From positions 248,001 to 312,000 of the forward strand of contig NZ_CAJXYQ010000005.1 in NCBI RefSeq assembly GCF_913063105.1: 64,000 nt of DNA, written 5' to 3'. Below are positions 36,411 through 44,540 of the stretch, piece by piece. Numbering within the stretch: the first letter of the stretch is position 1; the number at the start of each line of letters is the position of its first letter. Source of the DNA: an uncultured Draconibacterium sp. GTDB taxonomy: Bacteria; Bacteroidota; Bacteroidia; Bacteroidales; Prolixibacteraceae. The translations under genes were made by a program, and so were the position numbers. The notes under the pieces are model-generated. The model saw only the letters and a list, made by a program, of their open reading frames with translations. It did not search any database and was not told the origin of the DNA.

Positions 36411-37094
36411 ATGAAATATAAGTTCTTATTTATTATTACTGTTTTTATTTTTGCCCTCAACAGTTGCACAACACATAAGATTACCAGGGAAAAATACGAA
36501 TGGAGTGATTTCTGGAAAGAAAATGAACCTGACAGGTCAAAACCCAGGGTACTGTTCATAGGAAATTCTATTTTGAAGGGTTATTTCCGTTATACTACGG
36601 AAAGGATATCAGATAAAGTTAACTGCGATCGTTTTTCAACTTCAAGAAGTATTGAAGATCCTGTTTTGCTTCAAGAGACAAAACTAGCTATTGGGGATTA
36701 CCAACACCAAATTATTCATTTTAATAATGGCCTACACGGTTGGCATTTAAGTAAGGAAGAATACCGAAAATGCATGAAACGTTATGTTAAGTTCTTGAAA
36801 AGGCATAAATCTAAGGACTGTATCCTTTTATACTCTCTTACAACACCCGTATCATCACCTGAACAAGGTGTAAAACTTGATCCTGTTAGAAACAAAGTAG
36901 TGTTGGAAAGGAACGAGGTCGCACTTGAGATCATGGCTGAAAACGGTATTCAGGTAATCGATCTTTACGGCTTGGTTGAGCCAGAACTCGATAAGTATGT
37001 CATAAGGAAAGGTGACCTCCATTATAAAAAAGAAGGTTATGATTTGATGGCTGAGAAAATCAGTAAACAGATAATAAGCCTTCTAAAACAATGA
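36411..37094 (+). CDS. SGNH/GDSL-type hydrolase lipoprotein
   Basis: The 227-residue protein has a lipobox (ALNSCTTHK). Block I reads VLFIGNSILKGYF, with GNS in place of GDS and Ser as nucleophile. Block V reads KGDLHYKKEGYDLMA with the Asp-x-x-His pair reduced to D-L-H. The HFNNGLHGWH segment carries the block III Asn. It probably removes acyl groups from a sugar or is a related esterase. Its stop overlaps the next in-frame ATG (ATGA at 37091-37094), so it is coupled to the fucosidase gene. Confidence 0.75.
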   Translation: MKYKFLFIITVFIFALNSCTTHKITREKYEWSDFWKENEPDRSKPRVLFIGNSILKGYFRYTTERISDKVNCDRFSTSRSIEDPVLLQETKLAIGDYQHQIIHFNNGLHGWHLSKEEYRKCMKRYVKFLKRHKSKDCILLYSLTTPVSSPEQGVKLDPVRNKVVLERNEVALEIMAENGIQVIDLYGLVEPELDKYVIRKGDLHYKKEGYDLMAEKISKQIISLLKQ

Positions 37095-37132
37095 ATTCAA
37101 GAACATTAATTAATTCATCAATTAAATTAAAT

Positions 37133-38524
37133 ATGAAAACAAAAATTTTAAATCTGCTCTTTATCATTCTAATCTGTTCAAATTTTGTAAACGCACAGAT
37201 TAAGAGACCTCCTTATGAATATCCGAAGGATGTAAAGGTTGTACAAACCATTAAAGAGTGGCAAGACTTAAAGTTTGGTCTCTTTATACATTGGGGAACA
37301 TACAGCCAATGGGGAATAGTAGAATCATGGTCGCTATGTCCAGAAGACCGTCCTAATTTTTCAGTACGACCTGAGGGGATGAGTTATAATGACTATGTAA
37401 AAGAATATGAAAAATTAAAAACGACATTTAATCCGGTAAATTTTGATCCTCAAAAATGGGCTGATGCCGCTAAGTACGCTGGGATGAAGTACGTAGTATT
37501 TACCACAAAGCACCATGATGGATTTAATATGTACGATACTCAATTTACGGATTATAAAATTACAAGTAAAGAATGTCCGTTTAGCTCAAATCCGAAAGCG
37601 AATATTACAAAGGAAATATTTAATACGTTCCAGGACGAAGATTTTGAGACCGGAATTTATTATTCGGTAACCGACTGGAATCATAATGATTTCTGGTGGG
37701 ATTATTTCCCTCCTGCGAACCGGCAAATAAACTATTCGATAAAGAAGTATCCTGAGAAGTGGAAGAGTTTTAATGATTTTGTTTACAACCAACTTAATGA
37801 GCTAACAAACGGGGATTACGGAAAAATTATTGTAACCTGGTTCGACTTGTGTAACTCCATAACCGATGAAGCGAAATTAGATTGGCCACGAATGACCAAG
37901 ATGCTTCGAGAGAATCAGCCAGGAGTTATTATGGTTGCAAGAGGGGCAAGAGGCCAGAACGAGAACTACCTGACCCCTGAAAAGGAAGTACCGGATAACG
38001 TTCTGGATCATCCATGGGAAACGAATATGACAATGGGAGAATCATGGTCGTATGAACCAGGCGAAGAGTATAAATCGGTTTATGAGTTGGTACAAATGCT
38101 TGTAAAGATTGTGTCAAGAGGGGGAAACTTTCTTTTGAATATTGGTCCGAGACCTGATGGTGATTTTGACCCAAAAGCATACGATCGTCTTAAAGGTATT
38201 GGTGATTGGATGGCGATCAACTCTGAAGCTATATACAAAACAAAACCAGTTGCTCCTTTCTTTGAAACTAAATTGGTTTTCACTAAAAAAGATGATTCCG
38301 TTTATGCATTTTACTTGCCCGAGGAAGACGAAAAGAAAATGCCGGCACAAATATCGATTTCAAACATGTTACCAAAGAGCGGAAGTTCGGTTTACCTACT
38401 TGGGTATAATAAACCATTAAAATGGTGGAAAAATGGAAAGGGTTTCGTAGTTGAAATACCTAAGAATCTTCAAAATAATCCGGTATGCGATCATGTTTGG
38501 ACCCTAAAGTTTATTAAACAATAA
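37133..38524 (+). CDS. GH29 alpha-L-fucosidase, exported
   Basis: An in-frame ATG at 37091 overlaps the previous stop, but the Met at 37133 begins the signal peptide (KTKILNLLFIILICSNFVNAQ), giving 463 residues. GH29 landmarks, numbered from 37091: LKFGLFIHWGTYSQWG (about 60-75), FTTKHHDGFNMYDT (137-150), TGIYYSVTDWNH (about 187-198) and the nucleophile Asp 252 in IIVTWFDLCNS. RGGNFLLNIGPRPDGDF is the conserved strand after the active site. It releases alpha-linked L-fucose in the periplasm. It is the clearest clue to a fucose-bearing substrate in this run. Confidence 0.92.
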   Translation: MKTKILNLLFIILICSNFVNAQIKRPPYEYPKDVKVVQTIKEWQDLKFGLFIHWGTYSQWGIVESWSLCPEDRPNFSVRPEGMSYNDYVKEYEKLKTTFNPVNFDPQKWADAAKYAGMKYVVFTTKHHDGFNMYDTQFTDYKITSKECPFSSNPKANITKEIFNTFQDEDFETGIYYSVTDWNHNDFWWDYFPPANRQINYSIKKYPEKWKSFNDFVYNQLNELTNGDYGKIIVTWFDLCNSITDEAKLDWPRMTKMLRENQPGVIMVARGARGQNENYLTPEKEVPDNVLDHPWETNMTMGESWSYEPGEEYKSVYELVQMLVKIVSRGGNFLLNIGPRPDGDFDPKAYDRLKGIGDWMAINSEAIYKTKPVAPFFETKLVFTKKDDSVYAFYLPEEDEKKMPAQISISNMLPKSGSSVYLLGYNKPLKWWKNGKGFVVEIPKNLQNNPVCDHVWTLKFIKQ

Positions 38525-38532
38525 AAAAACGT

Positions 38533-39354
38533 ATGAAAAAACTAAGCTTAACACTATTCTTATTTATTCTCATAGTTTGTAATTCTTTTGCTCAGGAACA
38601 TGATTACTGGGGTGGAGTTAATTTTATAGAAACTTCTCTGTACTCCGAAGAAGAAGATTTAGAAATTATAGAAATGTATAAGGAACTCCGCGTGGCTGAC
38701 GTCGCCGATGGTATGGATATGGTTGGTTTACCTCATACCGGTTTAGTCGACCCGGCAATTCATCCAAACTGGAAAGATCTAGAAGACCTCTCACACATTG
38801 TCAGAGGAGTTGCGTTAACAGCAAGGTATGTTCCCACTCAACGCCCCGACCGTCCGCGGGAAGGTCAGGATTTCAAAGAATGGGAATTGGATTTTTATGC
38901 CCAATATTCTTCCGAGAAATTTGCGCACATCATCCGAAAAGGATCTGTTGTGGTTATTGATGGAGTTGAAGGAAGAGATATCAGATCGATAGGGTCAAAC
39001 AATACCTTAATGTGGAAAAGCAGAGGATGTGTTGGTATTGTTACCGATGCCGGTGCAGGAGATACAGATGAATCTGCGATTGAAAAGATCCCTCTTTACT
39101 TGCGAAAAAAAGGAAGAGGTATCCGACCTGGACGCAATGAGCTTGAATCGGTAAACCGTCCTGTTGTTATTGGCGGAGTACTGGTTTGTCCGGGAGATAT
39201 TGTAATTGCTGATGGCGATGGAGTTATTGTAGTTCCTAGAAAGGTAGCTAAGCAAGTAGCAGTTTATGCCCAAGAGATACTTGAAAAAGATAAAATTGGA
39301 AGACGGAAATTCTATGATATTCTGGGAATTCCACACGATGATACAGTAAAATAA
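38533..39354 (+). CDS. RraA-like protein with a signal peptide
   Basis: A 273-residue protein with a Sec signal (KLSLTLFLFILIVCNSFAQ) ahead of a full RraA/HMG-aldolase-type domain: LRVADVADGMD, GVALTARYVPT, GSVVVIDGVEGRD, CVGIVTDAGAGDTDE, GVLVCPGDIVIADGDGVIVVP. RraA-like proteins are usually cytoplasmic. In the aldolase-type members the strand D-G-x-x-R-D supplies a catalytic Arg; here it is D-A-G-A-G-D, so Arg is Gly while Asp remains. The classic aldolase activity is therefore doubtful. It may act on an acidic keto product of the exported redox route. Confidence 0.78.
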   Translation: MKKLSLTLFLFILIVCNSFAQEHDYWGGVNFIETSLYSEEEDLEIIEMYKELRVADVADGMDMVGLPHTGLVDPAIHPNWKDLEDLSHIVRGVALTARYVPTQRPDRPREGQDFKEWELDFYAQYSSEKFAHIIRKGSVVVIDGVEGRDIRSIGSNNTLMWKSRGCVGIVTDAGAGDTDESAIEKIPLYLRKKGRGIRPGRNELESVNRPVVIGGVLVCPGDIVIADGDGVIVVPRKVAKQVAVYAQEILEKDKIGRRKFYDILGIPHDDTVK

Positions 39355-39529
39355 TAGGATAAAATCAAAGCAGAGTAAGTTATTATTTTAAAAGTGAATG
39401 AAGGCTGTTTCATTTGCCAGAAATGTTTGAAAGGGAAGAATTAGGAGGATTTATTATGAGAAGTACAGAAGATGAACCCTCTTTGTTAAAAACGCTATCA
39501 TAAAGATGTCATAAATAAGAATAAAGCTT

Positions 39530-40759
39530 ATGCAAAATTCGATTTCATCAAAAGGAACTACTGGAAAGGTATTTTTCAGCTTAGGATCAATGATCTTCCT
39601 GCAATATTTAATGCTTGCAGTATGGTGGGTACCACTTGCTGCATATTTAGCCAATCTTGGATTAAGTGGCTTTCAAAAATCGCTTATTTTGAGTTCAATG
39701 GCTATTGGATCCATGACTTCTCCTATTATTGGGATGATAGCAGATCGATATTTTGCCAGTGAAAAAGTACTTATTGTGCTTAATTTTTTTAGTGCGATCT
39801 TTTTGGTTGCTGCTGCTAATATCCAGAATCCAAATTTGCTATTTGTAATTCTTATTCTGATTATGTTAGCTTATATGCCTACCTGGAGTTTAACCAGCTC
39901 CATTTCAATGGCGCATACTTCAGCAGAGCAGTTCCCAAGAATCAGGGTTTTTGGATCTGTTGGTTGGGTTGCTTCAGGGTTGTTTAGCCTTGTTGCTGTG
40001 CAGGTATTTAATGTTGAAATATTTGATGGAAGTAAAGCTCCATTTTATTGCGGTGCAGCCATAAGTATTATCGCAGCTTTACAAAACCTGACATTGCCTT
40101 CAACCCCTCCTGTTGCAAAAGGAGAAAAAGCGACTATAATTGACACCCTTGGTTTCAGGGCTTTTTACATGTTGAAAGATCGGAATTTTTGCATATTTAT
40201 GATTCTATCCTTTCTTTCCATCATCCCATTCTCTTTGTATCATGTTTTTGGTTCCGAATTCCTTCAAAGTCAGAACTTCCAATTCATAACATTTACAATG
40301 AATCTGGGACAAGTAGTTGAAATTTTTTTTATGATCGTAGCCACAACAATTATTGTAAAAGCAGGTATAAAATGGGCCTTGATAATCGGACTTTTTGCCC
40401 TGGTGTTGCGATATCTATCTTTTTATTTTGGCGGCATTTTAAACGAAAACTTGTTCTACATACTTGGGATTCTGGTACATGGAGTGATATTCGGCTTGTT
40501 GTATGTTGGAGGTCAGGTATATACTGATCGAAAAGCGCCTAAGGAGTTGAAGGCTCAGGCGCAAGGATTCCTGGCTTTTATGGTATGGGGGGTTGGTCTT
40601 TTTTTAGGCATAATTTTCAACGGATGGTTAATTGGTTACCACAGCAGGAGTGTCGACAACATTACAAAATACAATTGGGATGCAATTTTTGGACTATCTG
40701 GCTTGATGTCGGTAATAATACTCTTTCTTTTCATTATGTTTTTTAGAAACGAAAAATAA
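39530..40759 (+). CDS. MFS permease, nucleoside:H+ symporter (NupG/XapB)-like
   Basis: The 409-residue protein has about 12 transmembrane helices. The sequence AVWWVPLAAYLANLGLSG (first helix), a GMIADRYFASEKVL loop 2-3 motif and TSAEQFPRIRVFGSVGWVASG match the nucleoside/sugar permease branch of MFS. The C-half contains YVGGQVYTDRKAPKELKAQAQGFL, also typical. It would carry a monosaccharide or modified sugar released in the periplasm into the cytoplasm. A 175-base gap, the largest in this run, precedes it. Confidence 0.85.
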   Translation: MQNSISSKGTTGKVFFSLGSMIFLQYLMLAVWWVPLAAYLANLGLSGFQKSLILSSMAIGSMTSPIIGMIADRYFASEKVLIVLNFFSAIFLVAAANIQNPNLLFVILILIMLAYMPTWSLTSSISMAHTSAEQFPRIRVFGSVGWVASGLFSLVAVQVFNVEIFDGSKAPFYCGAAISIIAALQNLTLPSTPPVAKGEKATIIDTLGFRAFYMLKDRNFCIFMILSFLSIIPFSLYHVFGSEFLQSQNFQFITFTMNLGQVVEIFFMIVATTIIVKAGIKWALIIGLFALVLRYLSFYFGGILNENLFYILGILVHGVIFGLLYVGGQVYTDRKAPKELKAQAQGFLAFMVWGVGLFLGIIFNGWLIGYHSRSVDNITKYNWDAIFGLSGLMSVIILFLFIMFFRNEK

Positions 40760-40838
40760 AGAAAAGCATAGTGTGTTTATTTTTAGTGTACTAAGCAAGT
40801 TTGAATGAATAAAAAACCATTAAGTAATAAACTTTAAA

Positions 40839-42290
40839 ATGAAAAAAACGGGTTCGTATATCTTATTAATTATTATAAAGCTCTTGCTAATTCAAACAGT
40901 GAATGCTGAAATAAAACTACCTGCTATAGTTTCGTCAAATATGGTTTTGCAGCGGAACACCACTATAAAATTATGGGGATGGGCCGATGCTAATGAGAAA
41001 ATCTCAATCAAGACTTCGTGGTTAAAAAACAAGATTAAATTACAAACTGATAATGACGGGAACTGGTGTGTTGAGATGAAAACCACTGGAAGCAAAGAAC
41101 CTCAATCGATTATAATAAAAAGTAATACTTCGGAAATTAGATTAGATAATATATTATTTGGAGAAGTGTGGATTTGTTCAGGACAATCTAATATGGAACA
41201 GCCATTAAAAGGTTATGAAAGACAGCCTACTTATGGCTCCAACATGTCTGTAGCAAAATCCTTCAATCCAAATTTACGTCTTTTCACTGTTGAAAGATAT
41301 GCTTCGAAAAAACTTTTAAAGGAAATAGAAAAGTATCGACCATGGCAAGAAGCCTCGCCTAATAATGTATTGGAATTTAGTGCTGTTGCATATTTTTTTG
41401 GGCAACAGTTACAGGAAATATTAGATGTTCCGGTTGGGTTAATACATAATGCCTGGGGAGGTAGTTCGATTCAAGCTTGGATGAGTACTGACGTTTTAAG
41501 TGAATATCAACAAGTGGATATTGAAAATCTGGACATTACAAAACAGACAAATAAGATTCCCACAGCATTGTTTAATTCTATGTTAAATCCATTAATTCCG
41601 TATACAATTAAAGGTATTCTATGGTATCAGGGCGAATCTAATCGTCTTGAACCAGAAAACTACAAAAAATTATTTCCGGCTATGGTTGGTGATTGGCGAA
41701 AACAATGGGGAATTGGCGATTTCCCGTTTTATTATACGCAGATAGCTCCATATATGTATGGTAATAATGAGGTATTTAACGATCCAAATAATTCAGCATT
41801 TATTCGCGAATCACAATTAGAATGCTTGGAGTTGATTCCAAACTCAGGAATTGCAATAACAATGGATATTGGTGATGATTATTGCATTCATCCACCAAAA
41901 AAGAAGGAAGTAGCCGACAGGTTATTATTTAATGCGCTCAACCAAACTTATGGCTTTAAAACGGTAGACCATGCAGCACCAATTTATGACTCAAAAGAAG
42001 TGAAAGATAATGGGATAATACTAAAATTTAAATATGCCGAAACAGGGCTCTTTTCATTTAATGGTTTGCAGGGATTTGAAATTGCAGGTGAAGACAAAGT
42101 ATTTTATCCCGCGAATGCCAGAATCGTTAAAAATAATCAGGTATTTGTACAAAGTGATAATGTGAGTAACCCAATTGAAGTAAGGTATGCCTGGCGTAAC
42201 TGGGTAATTGGCACTCTTTACGATGTTAATCTTCTACCTGCGTCATCTTTTAGAACAGACAATTGGGAAAATGCAAGCCGTGCAAAGTAG
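40839..42290 (+). CDS. Sialate O-acetylesterase-like (SASA) carbohydrate esterase
   Basis: A 483-residue exported protein. An N-terminal beta domain (PAIVSSNMVLQRNTTIKLWG) is followed by the SASA hydrolase with the nucleophile Ser 117 in WICSGQSNMEQPL. Further landmarks are LIHNAWGGSSIQAWMS, GILWYQGESN and the C-terminal Asp-x-x-His equivalent in YCIHPPKKKEVADRL. It removes acetyl groups from sugars. The name sialate comes from the family; here the target is more likely an acetylated polysaccharide, because no sialidase or sialic-acid genes are present. Confidence 0.9.
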   Translation: MKKTGSYILLIIIKLLLIQTVNAEIKLPAIVSSNMVLQRNTTIKLWGWADANEKISIKTSWLKNKIKLQTDNDGNWCVEMKTTGSKEPQSIIIKSNTSEIRLDNILFGEVWICSGQSNMEQPLKGYERQPTYGSNMSVAKSFNPNLRLFTVERYASKKLLKEIEKYRPWQEASPNNVLEFSAVAYFFGQQLQEILDVPVGLIHNAWGGSSIQAWMSTDVLSEYQQVDIENLDITKQTNKIPTALFNSMLNPLIPYTIKGILWYQGESNRLEPENYKKLFPAMVGDWRKQWGIGDFPFYYTQIAPYMYGNNEVFNDPNNSAFIRESQLECLELIPNSGIAITMDIGDDYCIHPPKKKEVADRLLFNALNQTYGFKTVDHAAPIYDSKEVKDNGIILKFKYAETGLFSFNGLQGFEIAGEDKVFYPANARIVKNNQVFVQSDNVSNPIEVRYAWRNWVIGTLYDVNLLPASSFRTDNWENASRAK

Positions 42291-42357
42291 TTGATTTTAT
42301 TGCTACTTGTTGAGCTTTAGACATATAAGTTTTAAAAACTATAACAAATAAAATAGT

Positions 42358-43143
42358 ATGAATAGGGTAATAATAGTATTTATTGTGTTTGCTGCCATTT
42401 CTTGTAACATTTTGCAAAAGAAGGAATCGAAACAAGAATGGAGAACATTATTTAATGGGGAGAACCTTGATGGTTGGGTCCCTAAAATTCAACACCATGA
42501 AACGGGCGATAATTATGCAAATACCTTTCGTGTAGTAGATGGAAAAATTCAGGTAAACTATGATGATTACGGATCATTTGATGATCGTTTTGGACATTTA
42601 TTTTTTGATGAATGCTTTTCGTCTTATCACCTTAAATTCGAATATCGGTTTACTGCTCAGTGGCAAGAAGATGCTCCCTGGTATACTTTCAGAAATAGTG
42701 GAGTAATGATTCATAGCCAGGCACCTGAGACAATTCTTAAAGAACAGAATTGGCCAATTTCAATAGAATACCAAATTCTGGCTGAGGAAGAAGAAGGCAC
42801 ACCAAGACCAACCGCTAACATGTGTTCGCCAGGAACCGAGGTCGACTTTGAAGGAGAAATTGCTCCGCAACACTGCCTTAATTCTTCTGCAAATACATAT
42901 AAATGGGACGAATGGTGTCAAGGAGAAATAATTGTTTATAGCGACTCTTTAATAATTCATATTGTAAACGCAGATACTGTTTTACAATATTCAAATCCTC
43001 GAATTGGTGATAAAGTGAATAGAATTGCCATTGCAGACCCGGCAATTAAAATTGATGGAAAACCTTTGACAGAAGGATACATAGCTTTACAATCTGAAGG
43101 TCACGGAATTGAATTCAAAAATATAAAGATTAAAGAACTTTAG
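42358..43143 (+). CDS. DUF1080 lipoprotein B (long type)
   Basis: The 261-residue lipoprotein has its lipobox Cys in FAAISCNIL. The DUF1080 landmarks are TLFNGENLDGWVPKIQ, NTFRVVDGKIQVNYDDYG, HLKFEYRF, SGVMIHSQAPET and ISIEYQILAEEE, ending IEFKNIKIKEL. It carries the long insertion (HHETGDNYANTF and the PTANMCSPGTEVD segment) shared with the protein at 49801, so these two form one subfamily distinct from the copies at 28458 and 50756. A 3-keto-glycoside cleaving enzyme is the family expectation. Confidence 0.85.
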   Translation: MNRVIIVFIVFAAISCNILQKKESKQEWRTLFNGENLDGWVPKIQHHETGDNYANTFRVVDGKIQVNYDDYGSFDDRFGHLFFDECFSSYHLKFEYRFTAQWQEDAPWYTFRNSGVMIHSQAPETILKEQNWPISIEYQILAEEEEGTPRPTANMCSPGTEVDFEGEIAPQHCLNSSANTYKWDEWCQGEIIVYSDSLIIHIVNADTVLQYSNPRIGDKVNRIAIADPAIKIDGKPLTEGYIALQSEGHGIEFKNIKIKEL

Positions 43144-43226
43144 TAGTTGGATCCCAAATGGAAAACATTTCGCGAGATGGAACAATCCAGAATTGGATTT
43201 TATAACAAAACAGAAAAGGATAATCA

Positions 43227-44513
43227 ATGGTAAGCAGGCGTAAATTTGTTACTGGATCAATTGCGGGAGGAGTGTCGTTATCTTCGATCCCTTGGCTATC
43301 TGGTGCTTTAGGTTCATCAACAACCTTAAATGCAGACCTCCATTATAAATATGCTAAACTTGATGCGATTCTTCACCAACCCGTTTTAAAGAAGGAGTTA
43401 TTTACAACGCCCGTTATTATTGAATCAGTAGAACTTTTGAGGTTTGAAGGAAGTTTCTTATGCCGGGTTCGTTCAACTGACGGAGCGGAGGGTATTTCTG
43501 TTGGACATGCCGAATTGCGTACTCTATACCCAATTTTCCTTAACCGGCTTCGCTCATTTTTTATAGGTCAGGATGCCCGCGACCTGGATTTAATTTTAGA
43601 AAGGGTTTTTGTTTATCATTTCAATTTCAGGTTTAATGGTATTTCGTTAGGTATCCCTTTGGCAACCATCGAATTTGCTATATTGGATATGCTTGGTAAA
43701 ATCGCTAATAAGTCTGTAGGGCAATTAATTGGGGAAATACATAACCCTGAAGTTGGGGTTTATATTTCTACAGAGCAACGCCATTTACCACTTGAAGAAC
43801 ATTTTGCACACATAAAAGAAACAGTGGCTGAATACAATGTCAATGCTGTAAAAATAAAGATAGGTTACCAATATGCCGGTACCAAAGACATTCATTATTC
43901 TGGACTTCCGGGTAAAAGCGAAAAACTGATTCCGCTGGCACGTGAATATTTTGGCGATAATTTCACGCTTTATGCTGATTCAAACGGTTATTATGATGTA
44001 GGAGGAGCAATAGAAATTGGAAAGTTGCTTGAAGAGTACAATTATGGTTTTTTTGAAGAACCTGTAAAGTATTGGCATTTTGAAGATATCAAAAAGGTTG
44101 CTGATGCTTTGGAACTACCAATTGCTAATGGTGAACAGGATCAGAGTTATTATAATTTTCGTTGGCTTATAGCTAACGATGGTATCGAGATCGTTCAGCC
44201 TGACCAGTTTTATTTTGGTGGTTTTATCCGTTCCATGAAAGTGGCGCTAATGGCAAATGCATTTGGGAAAACATGCGTGCCTCATATGTCACCGGGTGGC
44301 TTAGGCTATTTATACGCGATCCATTTTGTTTCTGCTATACCCAACGCTGGTTTGCATATCGAAACACGCGGAGTTGAAACCCATGTGCCCTTTGAATGTG
44401 AAACATCGCCTTTGAGTATTGTAAATAGTAAAATTAAAGTGCCAATAGGTCCTGGATTGGGTATTGAGATTGATCCCGATTTTATTAAAAAGCATACTGA
44501 AGTAAAAAATTGA
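43227..44513 (+). CDS. Tat-exported enolase-superfamily (mandelate racemase-like) protein
   Basis: The 428-residue protein has a twin-arginine signal (VSRRKFVTGS plus a hydrophobic stretch). The enolase-superfamily machinery is complete. The catalytic Lys pair is K209/K211 in AVKIKIG. The metal ligands are D251 in YADSNG, E277 or E278 in FFEEPV and E303 in NGEQDQ. A probable His base is H353 in VPHMSPGG. Members dehydrate or epimerise sugar acids and are almost always cytoplasmic. Export suggests it acts on an aldonate-like or enediolate product of the periplasmic oxidation route. Confidence 0.88.
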   Translation: MVSRRKFVTGSIAGGVSLSSIPWLSGALGSSTTLNADLHYKYAKLDAILHQPVLKKELFTTPVIIESVELLRFEGSFLCRVRSTDGAEGISVGHAELRTLYPIFLNRLRSFFIGQDARDLDLILERVFVYHFNFRFNGISLGIPLATIEFAILDMLGKIANKSVGQLIGEIHNPEVGVYISTEQRHLPLEEHFAHIKETVAEYNVNAVKIKIGYQYAGTKDIHYSGLPGKSEKLIPLAREYFGDNFTLYADSNGYYDVGGAIEIGKLLEEYNYGFFEEPVKYWHFEDIKKVADALELPIANGEQDQSYYNFRWLIANDGIEIVQPDQFYFGGFIRSMKVALMANAFGKTCVPHMSPGGLGYLYAIHFVSAIPNAGLHIETRGVETHVPFECETSPLSIVNSKIKVPIGPGLGIEIDPDFIKKHTEVKN

Positions 44514-44540
44514 CAATTGAAAAAAAATAAAGAATTCAAT

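Noticed and set aside
39423-39503. 26-codon ORF with an AGGAGGA stretch before an internal ATG, in the gap before the MFS gene
   Set aside because: Bacteroidetes make little use of Shine-Dalgarno sites, the product has no recognisable features, and nothing suggests selection on it.
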